Assembly (NCBI GenBank): GCA_041395165.1 | Contig: JAWLBA010000014.1 | Span: forward strand, 1 to 39,005 | Reading direction: 5' to 3' | Length of the DNA stretch: 39,005 nt | Source: JAIBCM01 sp041395165 | GTDB lineage: Bacteria > Verrucomicrobiota > Verrucomicrobiia > JADLBR01 > JAIBCM01 | In this document: piece by piece, positions 26,289 to 35,664 of the stretch | Numbering within the stretch: position 1 is the first letter of the stretch | Layout: the number at the start of each line of letters is the position of its first letter | Notes under the pieces: generated by a model | Told to the model about the DNA's origin: nothing | Database searches by the model: none | What the model saw: the letters and a program-made list of their open reading frames with translations, nothing else | Program-made: the position numbers and the translations under genes

Positions 26289-28037
26289 TCAAGGAGTTGA
26301 ACAAGGGTGGTTTGAGTTTGTTCGGAATGAGTTGAGTTCTTTTAAGGGACTGTTCCCTTTTTTGATTTCTTGTTCCAGCCAACTGCGTTGTATTTTGGCG
26401 AGGCACGAGTCTAGCGCTAGGGTTAAATTGGGTATTAGCGAATGATGAGAGGCCATGAGGGAAATGCAGTAGTTATTTTCCGGTTCGGATAGGGTTTGAA
26501 TAAAGGAGTGAAGATCCACCCAGGTAGCGTCGGCGTGCGCTTCCATGAGCCGATTTAATAATTCAAATCCATCGCAAAATGCCACCCATTCTGGTTTTAG
26601 TTTCCGCTGGATTTCAGGAATGAGATTAGGGTCTTGAAAGCATAGTTTTAAAAGGTGATCGATGGAGGCGTGAGGTTTGTAATGTTTAGCCGTTTCCGCA
26701 TTGGGAGTAACTATTTTTCGTGGATTGTTTTGATGTTTAAGCTCTTGGCGCAGTAAGGGTAAGGTGGTATTTAACCGTGAAGCAAGACGCATTAAAATGT
26801 GGTCTTGTTGAGTGGGTTCTTTCACATAAGTCAGCAGAGAATAAACTTCTTTTTTAATGACGGATCGACCGCGTTCGGTTTGTGGCGAGTGGGTTTGAAC
26901 AAGGTTTTGAAGAAAATAATTCCAAAAATCGGGAGCGTCTTGGATTAATTTTTCAAAAGCTTGAACGCCATGGTCGCGTACAAAGCTGTCAGGGTCATTT
27001 TTAGATCTGTCTGATTTATCGGGAATTTGCAAAATGCGTACGGGTAATTGTACTTCTAAAAGGGTAGGCAAGCTTCGAATAATGGCTAGGCGGCCTGCGG
27101 AATCGGAGTCGAAGCAAAGCACGACTTCATCGGTATAACGTTTGAGTAAGCGGGCTTGCGCTTCGGTAAAGGCGGTTCCTTGAGAGGCGACAAGATTGCG
27201 GATACCAGCTTGGTGGCAGGTGATTAAATCGAGTTGGCCTTCGCATACGAGGGCTTGACGTTTATCGAGGAGTGAACGTTTGTGATGGTAAAGGCCGAAG
27301 AGCACTTTTCCTTTGGTGAAAATTAAAGTTTCTGGCGAGTTGATATATTTGGCTTCTTTTGCCTCGGTTTCTAAGACGCGTCCGCTGAAGCCAACAATTT
27401 GCCCACTTTCTGCGATAATGGGAAACATAAGCCGATGGCGAAAGCGATCATAAAAAGCTTCATTTTCTTTTTGCAAAAAAAGACCGGAAGTTTCTAAAAG
27501 TTTTATAGGGAATCCTTCTTTTTTGGCCCAGTTATAAGTGTTTTCCCAGCCCGCAGGCGCGTAGCCTAGTAAGAATTCTTTCGCTGTTTCTGAGGTAATG
27601 GCTCTTTGCTTGAGGTAGTCTCTGGCGGGTTGGGCTGATTTTTCTTTGAGTAGATTGTGATGCCACCAGTGGGCAACGCGCTCGTGGAGGTCATAGAGTT
27701 GTTCTTTTAGAGAAATTTCTGTGGGCGAAGTCGCTCGGTCAGAATGAAATGTGGGGAGAGTAAGATTGGCGCGTTTAGCGAGCATGCGAACGGCGGCTGG
27801 GAAATCGATATTTTCGTAGAGTTGGATGAATTTAAAAACGTCGCCGCCTTGATTGGAACTGAAACAATACCAGATTTGCTTGATGTCATTGACAATAAAA
27901 GAGGGGGTTTTTTCTTTTTTGAAAGGACTAAGGGCTTTGTAGTTAGCGCCGGAGCGTTTTAAGGGAACGTAAGAGCCGATGACATCTACGATGTTGTTGG
28001 CCTGCCTGACTTGATCAATAAAATCACGATCCCACAT
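26289..28037 (-). CDS. dnaG: DNA primase DnaG with degenerate zinc-binding domain
   Basis: Primes Okazaki fragments at the replication fork. At 582 aa it has normal length. The N-terminal domain aligns with the CHC2 zinc domain (YVPLKRSGANYKALSPFKKE, then EKTPSFIVNDIKQIWYCFSS and GGDVFKF). Of the four ligands, expected at residues 37, 40, 58 and 61 (Cys, His, Cys, Cys), only Cys58 is left; the others are Ser37, Lys40 and Ser61. The TOPRIM core is intact, with EGQLD and the metal-binding DSDSAG. The start at 28037 is 3 bp after the stop of the amidotransferase gene, implying co-transcription. Zinc-less DnaG is, as I recall, also found in some Bacteroidota and Opitutae, so this is probably functional. 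Confidence 0.95.
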   Translation of the reverse strand: MWDRDFIDQVRQANNIVDVIGSYVPLKRSGANYKALSPFKKEKTPSFIVNDIKQIWYCFSSNQGGDVFKFIQLYENIDFPAAVRMLAKRANLTLPTFHSDRATSPTEISLKEQLYDLHERVAHWWHHNLLKEKSAQPARDYLKQRAITSETAKEFLLGYAPAGWENTYNWAKKEGFPIKLLETSGLFLQKENEAFYDRFRHRLMFPIIAESGQIVGFSGRVLETEAKEAKYINSPETLIFTKGKVLFGLYHHKRSLLDKRQALVCEGQLDLITCHQAGIRNLVASQGTAFTEAQARLLKRYTDEVVLCFDSDSAGRLAIIRSLPTLLEVQLPVRILQIPDKSDRSKNDPDSFVRDHGVQAFEKLIQDAPDFWNYFLQNLVQTHSPQTERGRSVIKKEVYSLLTYVKEPTQQDHILMRLASRLNTTLPLLRQELKHQNNPRKIVTPNAETAKHYKPHASIDHLLKLCFQDPNLIPEIQRKLKPEWVAFCDGFELLNRLMEAHADATWVDLHSFIQTLSEPENNYCISLMASHHSLIPNLTLALDSCLAKIQRSWLEQEIKKGNSPLKELNSFRTNSNHPCSTP

Positions 28038-28040
28038 GAT

Positions 28041-28763
28041 CTAGTTTTTTAGCCAATTTTTTGTCCATTGTTGAATCCAATTTTCTTCGCGCATGCGTTC
28101 GGGATGAAATTGCACTCCCATAACCTTTGGATTATTTTGCATGACAATTTCTTCAATAATTCCGTCAGGTGCGAAGGCGGTGGCAATGAGATTTTTTCCA
28201 AGTTGGTCAATGGCTTGATGATGGTAGGAGTTGGTAGTATGAGGTTGTGTGATGTTCAGAATAGAGGCGAAATTGGATTGTGAATTGAAGGTGACAGGAT
28301 GAAATCGATCGGGGGTTCCAGATTGGGCGAGTTCGTCCGGTGTGGTGGTGTGTGCGGGATCGCATCGATTGCCGAGTCGCTTGGAAATATCAGGGATTAA
28401 AGTTCCGTGAAAAAAAACGTTAAGGGATTGCAAGCCGCGACAGATACCGAGGACTGGTTTGTTTTGGAAAAGTGCGAGTTGTAAAAGAATTTTTTCTACT
28501 TGGTCACGGTCGGGATTGGTGTTGTAAATTTTTGCTTCTTGTGCTTCTGAAAGGCTGGCGTAAGCGCCCGATTCGAGAGAGAAATCGCCGCCACCGGTTA
28601 AAATTAAGGCATTGCAAGTGGCGAAACGTTTTTCGATATCCTGAGAGGGTGTATGAAAAAATAGTTCGAGTTGGGTGACGTGAATGGTGGCCAACCAGTC
28701 ACGATAATGGTTGCCGAGATGATCGGGTTTGTTGGTAACGATGGCGATGCGAGGAGATGACAT
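28041..28763 (-). CDS. Class I glutamine amidotransferase, peptidase C26 type
   Basis: The ATG at 28763 gives 240 aa and begins MSSPRIAIVTNKPDHLG; an upstream start at 28808 would overlap rlmN. The nucleophile Cys108 is in VLGICRGLQSLNV. The oxyanion segment LILTGGGDFSLESGAY precedes it, and the catalytic His-x-Glu is in GVQFHPERM. The layout (TGGGD, GICRG, SYHHQA, FHPE) is that of gamma-glutamyl-GABA hydrolase/PuuD-like enzymes, which hydrolyse gamma-glutamyl amides and do not need a synthase partner. The real substrate is uncertain. It sits between rlmN (19 bp) and dnaG (3 bp). Confidence 0.85.
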   Translation of the reverse strand: MSSPRIAIVTNKPDHLGNHYRDWLATIHVTQLELFFHTPSQDIEKRFATCNALILTGGGDFSLESGAYASLSEAQEAKIYNTNPDRDQVEKILLQLALFQNKPVLGICRGLQSLNVFFHGTLIPDISKRLGNRCDPAHTTTPDELAQSGTPDRFHPVTFNSQSNFASILNITQPHTTNSYHHQAIDQLGKNLIATAFAPDGIIEEIVMQNNPKVMGVQFHPERMREENWIQQWTKNWLKN

Positions 28764-28782
28764 AAGGATGGGTGATGATGAC

Positions 28783-29853
28783 TTATAGGGTAAGGGAATG
28801 GCTGGCAAGCTCGCGATCTGTTTTTAATCGGAGTTGGCCACAAGCGGCATCGATATCATGGCCTTTTTCTCGGCGAACCGTGGCGATGGCGCCGTGAGCG
28901 CAGACGGTTTTAGTAAATTGTTTGACGCGATTTTCTGAAGGTCTTTCCCAGGGCAATCCCTCTACGCGGTTGTAAGGAATTAAATTTACTTTGGCATGAA
29001 GTTGTTGGCAAAGGTGGGCAAGGTGTTGCGCTTGGTCAAGGGAGTCATTGATGTCTTGGATTAAAATGAATTCTAGGGTAATGCGTTTTCGTTTTTTCTT
29101 TTGATAGTAAAGGCAAGCCTCCAGAAGTTGGGCGAGAGGATATTTTTTGTTAACAGGCATGATTTGGGAGCGCACTTCGTCAGTGGCCCCATGCAGAGAA
29201 ATGGCAAGCCGGATTTGTTTGGGAGAATCGGCTAGTTTTTTGATTTGTGGGGCAAGGCCGCTGGTAGAAATGGTGATATGGCGAGCGCCTAAGTTTAATC
29301 CCCAGGGCGCATTGATAATTTCAATGGCTTTCATGAGATTATCGTAATTAGCTAAGGGTTCGCCCATTCCCATAAAGACGAGGTTGTTTACTTTTTGTTT
29401 TGAAATTTTTTCTGTAGCCAAAATTTGTGCGACAATTTCACCAGGAGTGAGATTACGTTTCCAGCCCTCCAATCCACTCGCGCAAAAGCGACAGCCGTAA
29501 GCGCAGCCGACTTGTGTGGAAAGGCATAGGGTTTTGCGATCAGAAGCTTCTCCGTAAAGGGCTGGCGAGGCGGGGATGAGAACGCTTTCGATGAGTTGTC
29601 CATCGGTCAGTTGCCATAGCAATTTTTGTGTAGTGTCGTGGGCCCCTTGTCGTTTGAGTAGTTTGAGCGGCAACAATGTATAGGTGCGAGCAAGTTTGGT
29701 TCTTAATTCGCCCGGTAAATTGCTCATGGCTTCAAAGGTGTCGACTCTTTTTTGATAAAGCCATTCTGCAATTTGTTTTTGACGATAGGCGGCTTTCCCA
29801 GGAATGGGATATTCCTGTGGCAAAAAATCGTAGAGAGAGGCTTTTTTCTCCAT
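28783..29853 (-). CDS. rlmN: Dual-specificity rRNA/tRNA (adenine-C2)-methyltransferase RlmN
   Basis: A radical SAM enzyme that methylates A2503 of 23S rRNA and A37 of some tRNAs. It has 356 aa. The iron-sulfur cysteines lie at 117, 121 and 124 in QVGCAYGCRFCASG, and the methyl-carrying cysteine near the C-terminus is Cys338 in DIDAACGQLRLK. The segments NLVFMGMGEPLANYDNLMKA and HITISTSGLAPQI are typical. It is divergent from the prephenate dehydratase gene, 4 bp apart, and heads the run rlmN-amidotransferase-dnaG-rpoD. Confidence 0.96.
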   Translation of the reverse strand: MEKKASLYDFLPQEYPIPGKAAYRQKQIAEWLYQKRVDTFEAMSNLPGELRTKLARTYTLLPLKLLKRQGAHDTTQKLLWQLTDGQLIESVLIPASPALYGEASDRKTLCLSTQVGCAYGCRFCASGLEGWKRNLTPGEIVAQILATEKISKQKVNNLVFMGMGEPLANYDNLMKAIEIINAPWGLNLGARHITISTSGLAPQIKKLADSPKQIRLAISLHGATDEVRSQIMPVNKKYPLAQLLEACLYYQKKKRKRITLEFILIQDINDSLDQAQHLAHLCQQLHAKVNLIPYNRVEGLPWERPSENRVKQFTKTVCAHGAIATVRREKGHDIDAACGQLRLKTDRELASHSLTL

Positions 29854-29857
29854 AAAA

Positions 29858-30757
29858 GTGAGACGAGCTTACAGCTTGTTTATTTTAAATAAAAACGCTA
29901 TCAGAAAAATTGTGTCTCGATCAAAAACTGTTGCGCAAATTGGTTATTTTGGGTTGCCGGGAAGTTTTGCGCATGAAGTGGCGTTAAAACATTTTCCTAA
30001 AAAGAAATTGGAATCTTTTTCCAGTATGGCGCTGGGATTTGAAAAACTAAAAAAAAGTCAGTTGGATCGTATTGTTGTGCCTTTTGAAAATTCGATTGGT
30101 GGCGAGGTGCACGATACTTTGGATCAATTGATTTTATTGGGAAATTCCGAAACGGATTTTGGTATTTTGGAGCAGTTGGTTTATGATATTCAGCTTTATC
30201 TTTTAGGTAGTACAGAACTTAAAAAAATTAAGCGTGTTTATTCTCATTTTGTTCCTTTGCAAGTCGTTAGCCCTTGGTTGCAAGATCATTTGCCGAAAGT
30301 GGAGCGGATTATTGCGGGCAGTACTTCAGCAGCAGCAGAACTTGCGACTCAAGATAGGCAAGGGGCAGCAGTGGGCAATCAAATGGCGACCAAAGTTTAT
30401 TCTCTAAAAATTTTGGCAAAAAATTTGGTTTCTCCTAAAACCAATGTTACGCGATTTTTTGTCATCGGGAAATCAAAGTTAAAAAAACGACGAGAAAAGA
30501 AAGGTCAACGCGCTTTGTTGTATTTACGGTTACCAAATCGTCCGGGTGCTTTGGCTAATATTTTACAGTTTTTTAAAAAATTTGATATGAATCTCACTCA
30601 GATTCTTTCGCGACCCATTTATGGTTCGGTAGGGGCTTATCAATTTCTTTTGGAGGTGGAATTGCCTAAACATTTGCCTTTGTCAGTATGGGACAAGTTA
30701 AAGCGTAACACTTTATTTTTTAAGATGTTGGGTTTTTATCCTTTAATGAAAATTTGA
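29858..30757 (+). CDS. pheA: Prephenate dehydratase with C-terminal ACT domain
   Basis: Converts prephenate to phenylpyruvate in phenylalanine synthesis. The catalytic part has YFGLPGSFAHEVALKHF, VPFENSIGGEVHDTLDQL, SHFVPLQV, GSTSAAAELA and NVTRFFVIG with the essential Thr-Arg-Phe. The ACT domain (NRPGALANILQFFKKFDMNL, then TQILSRP) normally binds phenylalanine for feedback inhibition. There is no chorismate mutase domain. The start is uncertain: GTG 29858 gives 299 aa, while GTG 29912 gives 281 aa, closer to the family, and leaves room for a promoter after the divergent rlmN. Confidence 0.92.
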   Translation: MRRAYSLFILNKNAIRKIVSRSKTVAQIGYFGLPGSFAHEVALKHFPKKKLESFSSMALGFEKLKKSQLDRIVVPFENSIGGEVHDTLDQLILLGNSETDFGILEQLVYDIQLYLLGSTELKKIKRVYSHFVPLQVVSPWLQDHLPKVERIIAGSTSAAAELATQDRQGAAVGNQMATKVYSLKILAKNLVSPKTNVTRFFVIGKSKLKKRREKKGQRALLYLRLPNRPGALANILQFFKKFDMNLTQILSRPIYGSVGAYQFLLEVELPKHLPLSVWDKLKRNTLFFKMLGFYPLMKI

Positions 30758-30839
30758 ATTCAGTAAATGGTTTTTCCAATAAAATAGGTTGAAGTCAAGC
30801 AAGAGTCCCTTAATCTCTTTTTTCTCCCATAGTCTTAAT

Positions 30840-31814
30840 ATGAAAAATGACCTCCAGATTTTGGAATTTGAAAAGCCGTTGGTGGAACTAGAGCGTATGT
30901 TAGCGCATTTGCATGCTCATAATAACGATCACGATCTTAAGGCAGAACAGGAAATTAAAAAGATTGAGGGGAAAATTACCCAGCTTCGTCACGATATTTA
31001 CGATAATTTGACGCCTTGGCAACGAATTCAAATCGCGCGTCATCCGAAACGGCCTTACACATTTGATTATTTGAATTTATGTTTTGAAGAGTTTGTCGAA
31101 TTGCATGGCGATCGGCAATATTCTGATGATCAGGCGCTCATTGGCGGTTTGGCGAAGTTGGACAGCCATCGAGTCATGGTGATTGGGCATCAAAAAGGGC
31201 GTGACACACGCGAGCGAGCCCGTCGCAATTTTGGCATGGCTAATCCCGAAGGCTACCGAAAAGCGCTGAGATTGATGCAGTTGGCTGACAAATTTCATCT
31301 GCCAGTTATTTCTTTTATTGATACACCTGGCGCTTTTCCTGGAGTGGAAGCGGAGGAGCGTCACATTGCGGAAGCTATTGCAATCAATTTGCGCGAGATG
31401 TTTTCATTAAATGTGCCTATCATTGCCATTATTATTGGTGAGGGAGGCAGTGGTGGCGCATTAGGCATTGCGGTTGCGAATCGAGTTTTGATTTTGGAAA
31501 ATGCTTATTATTCTGTCATTTCACCGGAGGGATGTGCTGCGATTCTTTGGAAGGATCGCGCGAAAGCGCCGCAAGCTGCTGAAGCCTTAAAAATTAGTGC
31601 TAAAGAATTGGAAGAATTTGGTCTTGTGGACGAAATTATTCCCGAGCCTTTAGGAGGCGCTCATTATCAGCCTGATGTCTGCGCAAAAAATCTTAAAGCG
31701 GCTCTTTTAAAACATTTGACTGCACTCCAAAAATTAAAACCGGAAACGCTTATTAAAAATCGTCAGACAAAATTTCGCAATTTTGGCCAATTTTTTGAGC
31801 CTAAGAGCAGTTAA
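30840..31814 (+). CDS. accA: Acetyl-CoA carboxylase carboxyltransferase subunit alpha
   Basis: Transfers CO2 from carboxybiotin to acetyl-CoA together with AccD, the first committed step of fatty acid synthesis. I prefer the ATG at 30840 (MKNDLQILEFEKPLVELE) over a TTG at 30789; this gives 324 aa, close to E. coli. Typical segments are HPKRPYTFDYLNLCFEEFVE, GDRQYSDDQALIGGLAKL, FIDTPGAFPGVEAEERHIAE and IIGEGGSGGALGI. The stop is 3 bp from the convergent metH stop. accD is not in the window. Confidence 0.96.
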   Translation: MKNDLQILEFEKPLVELERMLAHLHAHNNDHDLKAEQEIKKIEGKITQLRHDIYDNLTPWQRIQIARHPKRPYTFDYLNLCFEEFVELHGDRQYSDDQALIGGLAKLDSHRVMVIGHQKGRDTRERARRNFGMANPEGYRKALRLMQLADKFHLPVISFIDTPGAFPGVEAEERHIAEAIAINLREMFSLNVPIIAIIIGEGGSGGALGIAVANRVLILENAYYSVISPEGCAAILWKDRAKAPQAAEALKISAKELEEFGLVDEIIPEPLGGAHYQPDVCAKNLKAALLKHLTALQKLKPETLIKNRQTKFRNFGQFFEPKSS

Positions 31815-31817
31815 AAA

Positions 31818-34800
31818 TTATTGGTAGCTTAAGTAAGGGCCAAGCCAGCGTTCTACAGTTTCTAAAGGCATTCCCTTGCGTTTGTGGTAATCCATGACTT
31901 GATCTTTGCCTAATTTTCCTACCGCAAAATATTTACTTTCGGGATACGAAAAATAAAGGCCACTGACCGAGCTGCCTGGGTGCATGGCAAAACTTTCTGT
32001 TAAAGAAACATTGGTTAGCGCCTCCGCATTTAATAAATCAAAGAGAGTGCGTTTTTCAGTGTGATCGGGGCAAGCGGGATAACCTGCAGCCGGTCGAATG
32101 CCGCGATATTTTTCGCGAATTAATTCTTCATGACTCAGATTTTCCTCTTTGCCAAATCCCCATTGAATGCGAGCTTCGCGATGCAAATATTCCGCAAATG
32201 CTTCCGCTAAACGATCTGCCAAGGCTTCGGCCATAATGGCATTATAATCGTCATGTTCTTTTCGGAATTGATTTTTTAGCGTTTCAAGGCCAATGCCCGC
32301 TGTTACTGCGAAAGTGCCCAAATAATCACTGAATGGGCTTGAAATTTTTTTAGGCGCAATGAAATCGGCCAAGCAATAATTAGGTTGTCCAGCGTCTTTT
32401 TTCATTTGTTGACGCAAAAAATAAAAATTTGCGATGGGATGCGAACGGGTTTCATCCGAGTAAATTTCCACATCATCTCCCACACGATTCGCTGGGAAAA
32501 ATTTCATGATTCCTCTTGCGGTCAGCCACTGATGTTCGATCATTTGTTGTAAAAATTTTTGCGCGTCATCGAACAATTTTTTAGCTTGTTCACCCGTTTT
32601 GGGATCGTCAAAAATTTTCGGATAACGTCCGCGCAATTCCCACGTGTGGAAGAAAGGAGACCAATCAATAAAAGGAACTAAATCTTTTAAGGTAATAGAT
32701 TTTAACAAGATTGAGCTATCAACTTTTGTAGTGGGATCGGTGCTATAAAGTTGTGATTGTAAACATTCCGGTTTGGGAATTTTGTAATTTTCCCAATTTA
32801 CTGAAAACGCATTAGCGCGGGCTTCTTCTAATGAAAGTAAAGTCGTTTGGGTTTGATTTTGAGCGTGTTGTTGCCGAATTTTTTCTTGATTGGCTTGATT
32901 TTCAGCAAAAAACTTTTTGCGTTGTTCCGGGTTTAGCAATGAGCTTACGACACCCACTGCGCGCGAAGCGTCCAAAACATGCACAACTTCTTGATCGTAG
33001 TGAGGCGCGATTTTTACTGCGGTGTGGGCTTTGGAGGTGGTGGCTCCGCCAATGAGGAGGGGAAGTTGGAATTTTTCGCGTTTCATTTCCGAAGCGACAT
33101 GGGTCATTTCATCAAGAGAGGGAGTAATTAATCCGCTTAAGCCGATTAAATCAGCCTTTTGCTCGCGCGCTGCAGCTAAAATTTTTTCGCACGGCACCAT
33201 GACACCGAGATCAATCACTTCGTAATTATTGCAAGCCAGCACCACGCCTACGATATTTTTGCCGATATCATGCACATCACCCTTTACCGTTGCTAAAATG
33301 ATGCGTCCTTGGCTTCGCGAGGTGGGATTTTGTTTCTTTTCCTCTTCCATGAAAGGCATCAAATAAGCTACGGCTTTTTTCATTACCCGGGCACTTTTGA
33401 CGACTTGCGGTAGAAACATTTTTCCTGCACCAAACAGATCACCCACCACGCTCATGCCGGCCATGAGCGGTCCTTCGATAACTTCTAAAGGTTTGCTATA
33501 TTTTTTTCGCGCTTCTTCTGTGTCGCTTTCAATGTAATCGACAATGCCTTTAATAAGCGCGTGCGATAATCGTTCTTCCACTGACTGTTGGCGCCACTGT
33601 TTTTCGTTTTGCGCAACGGTTTCTGACGTGGTTTGGGTTTTATAAGTTTCGGCAAAGGTTACTAATCGTTCTGTTGCATCGAGGCGACGATTGAGTAAAA
33701 CGTCTTCGACACGTTCCAATAAGTCTTTTGGAATTTCTTCGTAAACAGCAAGTTGTCCGGCATTAACAATGCCCATATCGAGGCCTGCACGAATGGCGTG
33801 GTAAAGAAATGCCGCGTGCATGGCTTCGCGCACGGGATTGTTGCCGCGGAAAGAAAAAGAAATATTGGAAATGCCACCACTGACTTTGGCGTGTGGTAGA
33901 TTAGTTTTAATCCAGCGTGTGGTTTCGATGAAATCAACGGCGTAATTGTTATGCTCTTCAATCCCGGTTGCGACCGTAAGAATATTGGGATCAAAAATAA
34001 TATCTTGTGGTGGAAAAGAAACTTTTTCCACAAGTAAACGGTAGGCGCGCTCGCAAATTTCAATCTTTCGAGCAAAGGTGTCGGCTTGACCTTTTTCATC
34101 AAAGGCCATCACAACGGCGGCGGCGCCGTAGCGACGAATGAGTTGTGCTTGCTCCAAAAATTTGGTTTCGCCTTCTTTTAAAGAAATCGAATTGACTACG
34201 CCTTTGCCTTGAATGCATTGCAAGCCGATTTCGAGCACGGACCATTTTGAGCTATCGATCATGATGGGAACCCGGGCGATATCGGGTTCGGAGGCAATTA
34301 AATTCAGAAATTGGCGCATGGACGCTTCGGAATCCAACATGCCTTCGTCAAAGTTAATGTCGATAATTTGCGCGCCATTTTCAACTTGTTGTCGCGCGAT
34401 TTTGAGGGCTTCCTCCCATTGATTTTCTTTGATCAATTTTGCAAATCGGGGCGAGCCGGTTACATTGGTGCGTTCGCCAATGTTAACGAAATTGGTTTCA
34501 GGTCGTAAGGTAAGAGGTTCTAATCCGCTTAATCGTAGATAAGATTTTACTGGCTTCGGTTGGCGCGGTTTTAAATCGCACACGGTTTCTGCTAGCGCCC
34601 GGATGTGATCTGGAGTCGTGCCACAGCAACCGCCGACAATATTGAGCCAACCTTTTTCCACCCAATCGCGCAGTTGCGGCGCAAAACTTTCTGGAGTTTC
34701 TGGAAAGCCGGTAGGCGATAAGGGATCGGGCAATCCTGCATTGGGATAACATAAAGTGGGAATAGGCGCGAGATGAGAAAGTTCTTCGACGTAAGGTCGC

Positions 34801-35582
34801 ATTTCTTTGGGGCCTAAAGCGCAATTTAAACCCACGGCTAGCAAGGGCGCGTGCGAAATGGAATTCCAAAAAGCCTCCAAAGTTTGACCGGAAAGAGTGC
34901 GACCGGATGCATCGGTGATGGTGCCAGAAGCGATCACGGGCCTCAGCGCTTTGGGATTGTCATGAAACAGTTTTTGAATTGCGAAAAGGGCGGCTTTTAA
35001 ATTCAACGTGTCGAAGGTTGTTTCGCAGAGTAAAAGATCAGCGCCGCCGTCTACTAAACCTCGTGCTTGTTCGTAATAAGCATCGACTAATTGAGAAAAA
35101 GTTACGGATCGAAAAGCAGGATTGTTGACGTCAGGCGAAAGTGATGCCGCGCGCGTGGTCGGGCCCATTGCGCCGGCAACGAATTTGGGAGTATCAGGAT
35201 TTTTTTTCTGAAATTTTTTAACTGCGCGATGTGCAACCTGAGCCGCAGCCACGTTGAGGCGGTAAGCTAACGATTCCATTTTGTAGTCGGCTAATGAAAT
35301 GGTTTGTGCGTTAAACGAATTGGTTTCGATCATGTCCGCGCCCGCTTCGAGATAAGCGAAATGAATTTCTTCAATGATTTGAGGTTGCGTTAAAACAAGT
35401 AAATCGTTTTGACCTTTGAGATCGATGGGATAATCGCGAAATTCTTCACCACGATAAGCGGCTTCATCCAACGCATAGCGTTGGATCATGGTACCCATTG
35501 CTCCGTCGAGAATAAGCATTCGCTCTTGTAGCAATTTTTCCAAAAACTTTTTTACTGTTAAAGACATGAGGGTGAAGAGCAT
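31818..35582 (-). CDS. metH: Cobalamin-dependent methionine synthase MetH
   Basis: Methylates homocysteine from methyl-THF through cobalamin. All modules are present in 1254 aa: a homocysteine-binding barrel with complete zinc site (Cys254 in GLNCALGP, Cys319-Cys320 in GGCCGTTPDHIR); a pterin-binding barrel (FVNIGERTNVTGSPRF at about 365-380); a helical cap and B12 domain (GDVHDIGKNIVG with cobalt ligand His771); and the AdoMet reactivation domain (YRGIRPAAGYPACPDH). An in-frame ATG at 35567 is an alternative start; neither has a clear ribosome binding site. No cobalamin or SAM riboswitch fits in the 82-bp divergent gap to trpA. The cell therefore needs or makes vitamin B12. Confidence 0.97.
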   Translation of the reverse strand: MLFTLMSLTVKKFLEKLLQERMLILDGAMGTMIQRYALDEAAYRGEEFRDYPIDLKGQNDLLVLTQPQIIEEIHFAYLEAGADMIETNSFNAQTISLADYKMESLAYRLNVAAAQVAHRAVKKFQKKNPDTPKFVAGAMGPTTRAASLSPDVNNPAFRSVTFSQLVDAYYEQARGLVDGGADLLLCETTFDTLNLKAALFAIQKLFHDNPKALRPVIASGTITDASGRTLSGQTLEAFWNSISHAPLLAVGLNCALGPKEMRPYVEELSHLAPIPTLCYPNAGLPDPLSPTGFPETPESFAPQLRDWVEKGWLNIVGGCCGTTPDHIRALAETVCDLKPRQPKPVKSYLRLSGLEPLTLRPETNFVNIGERTNVTGSPRFAKLIKENQWEEALKIARQQVENGAQIIDINFDEGMLDSEASMRQFLNLIASEPDIARVPIMIDSSKWSVLEIGLQCIQGKGVVNSISLKEGETKFLEQAQLIRRYGAAAVVMAFDEKGQADTFARKIEICERAYRLLVEKVSFPPQDIIFDPNILTVATGIEEHNNYAVDFIETTRWIKTNLPHAKVSGGISNISFSFRGNNPVREAMHAAFLYHAIRAGLDMGIVNAGQLAVYEEIPKDLLERVEDVLLNRRLDATERLVTFAETYKTQTTSETVAQNEKQWRQQSVEERLSHALIKGIVDYIESDTEEARKKYSKPLEVIEGPLMAGMSVVGDLFGAGKMFLPQVVKSARVMKKAVAYLMPFMEEEKKQNPTSRSQGRIILATVKGDVHDIGKNIVGVVLACNNYEVIDLGVMVPCEKILAAAREQKADLIGLSGLITPSLDEMTHVASEMKREKFQLPLLIGGATTSKAHTAVKIAPHYDQEVVHVLDASRAVGVVSSLLNPEQRKKFFAENQANQEKIRQQHAQNQTQTTLLSLEEARANAFSVNWENYKIPKPECLQSQLYSTDPTTKVDSSILLKSITLKDLVPFIDWSPFFHTWELRGRYPKIFDDPKTGEQAKKLFDDAQKFLQQMIEHQWLTARGIMKFFPANRVGDDVEIYSDETRSHPIANFYFLRQQMKKDAGQPNYCLADFIAPKKISSPFSDYLGTFAVTAGIGLETLKNQFRKEHDDYNAIMAEALADRLAEAFAEYLHREARIQWGFGKEENLSHEELIREKYRGIRPAAGYPACPDHTEKRTLFDLLNAEALTNVSLTESFAMHPGSSVSGLYFSYPESKYFAVGKLGKDQVMDYHKRKGMPLETVERWLGPYLSYQ

Positions 35583-35664
35583 AACAACTTTTTTTCAGAA
35601 GCAAAGCAACATGAATCGTTAAGCGATTTGATTGGTTTTCTTGCGATGATTTTGTTTTCCGGCT

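Noticed and set aside
35583..35664. Cobalamin or SAM riboswitch ahead of metH
   Set aside because: The divergent gap is only about 82 bp, AT-rich, and shows no B12-box or SAM-aptamer pattern.
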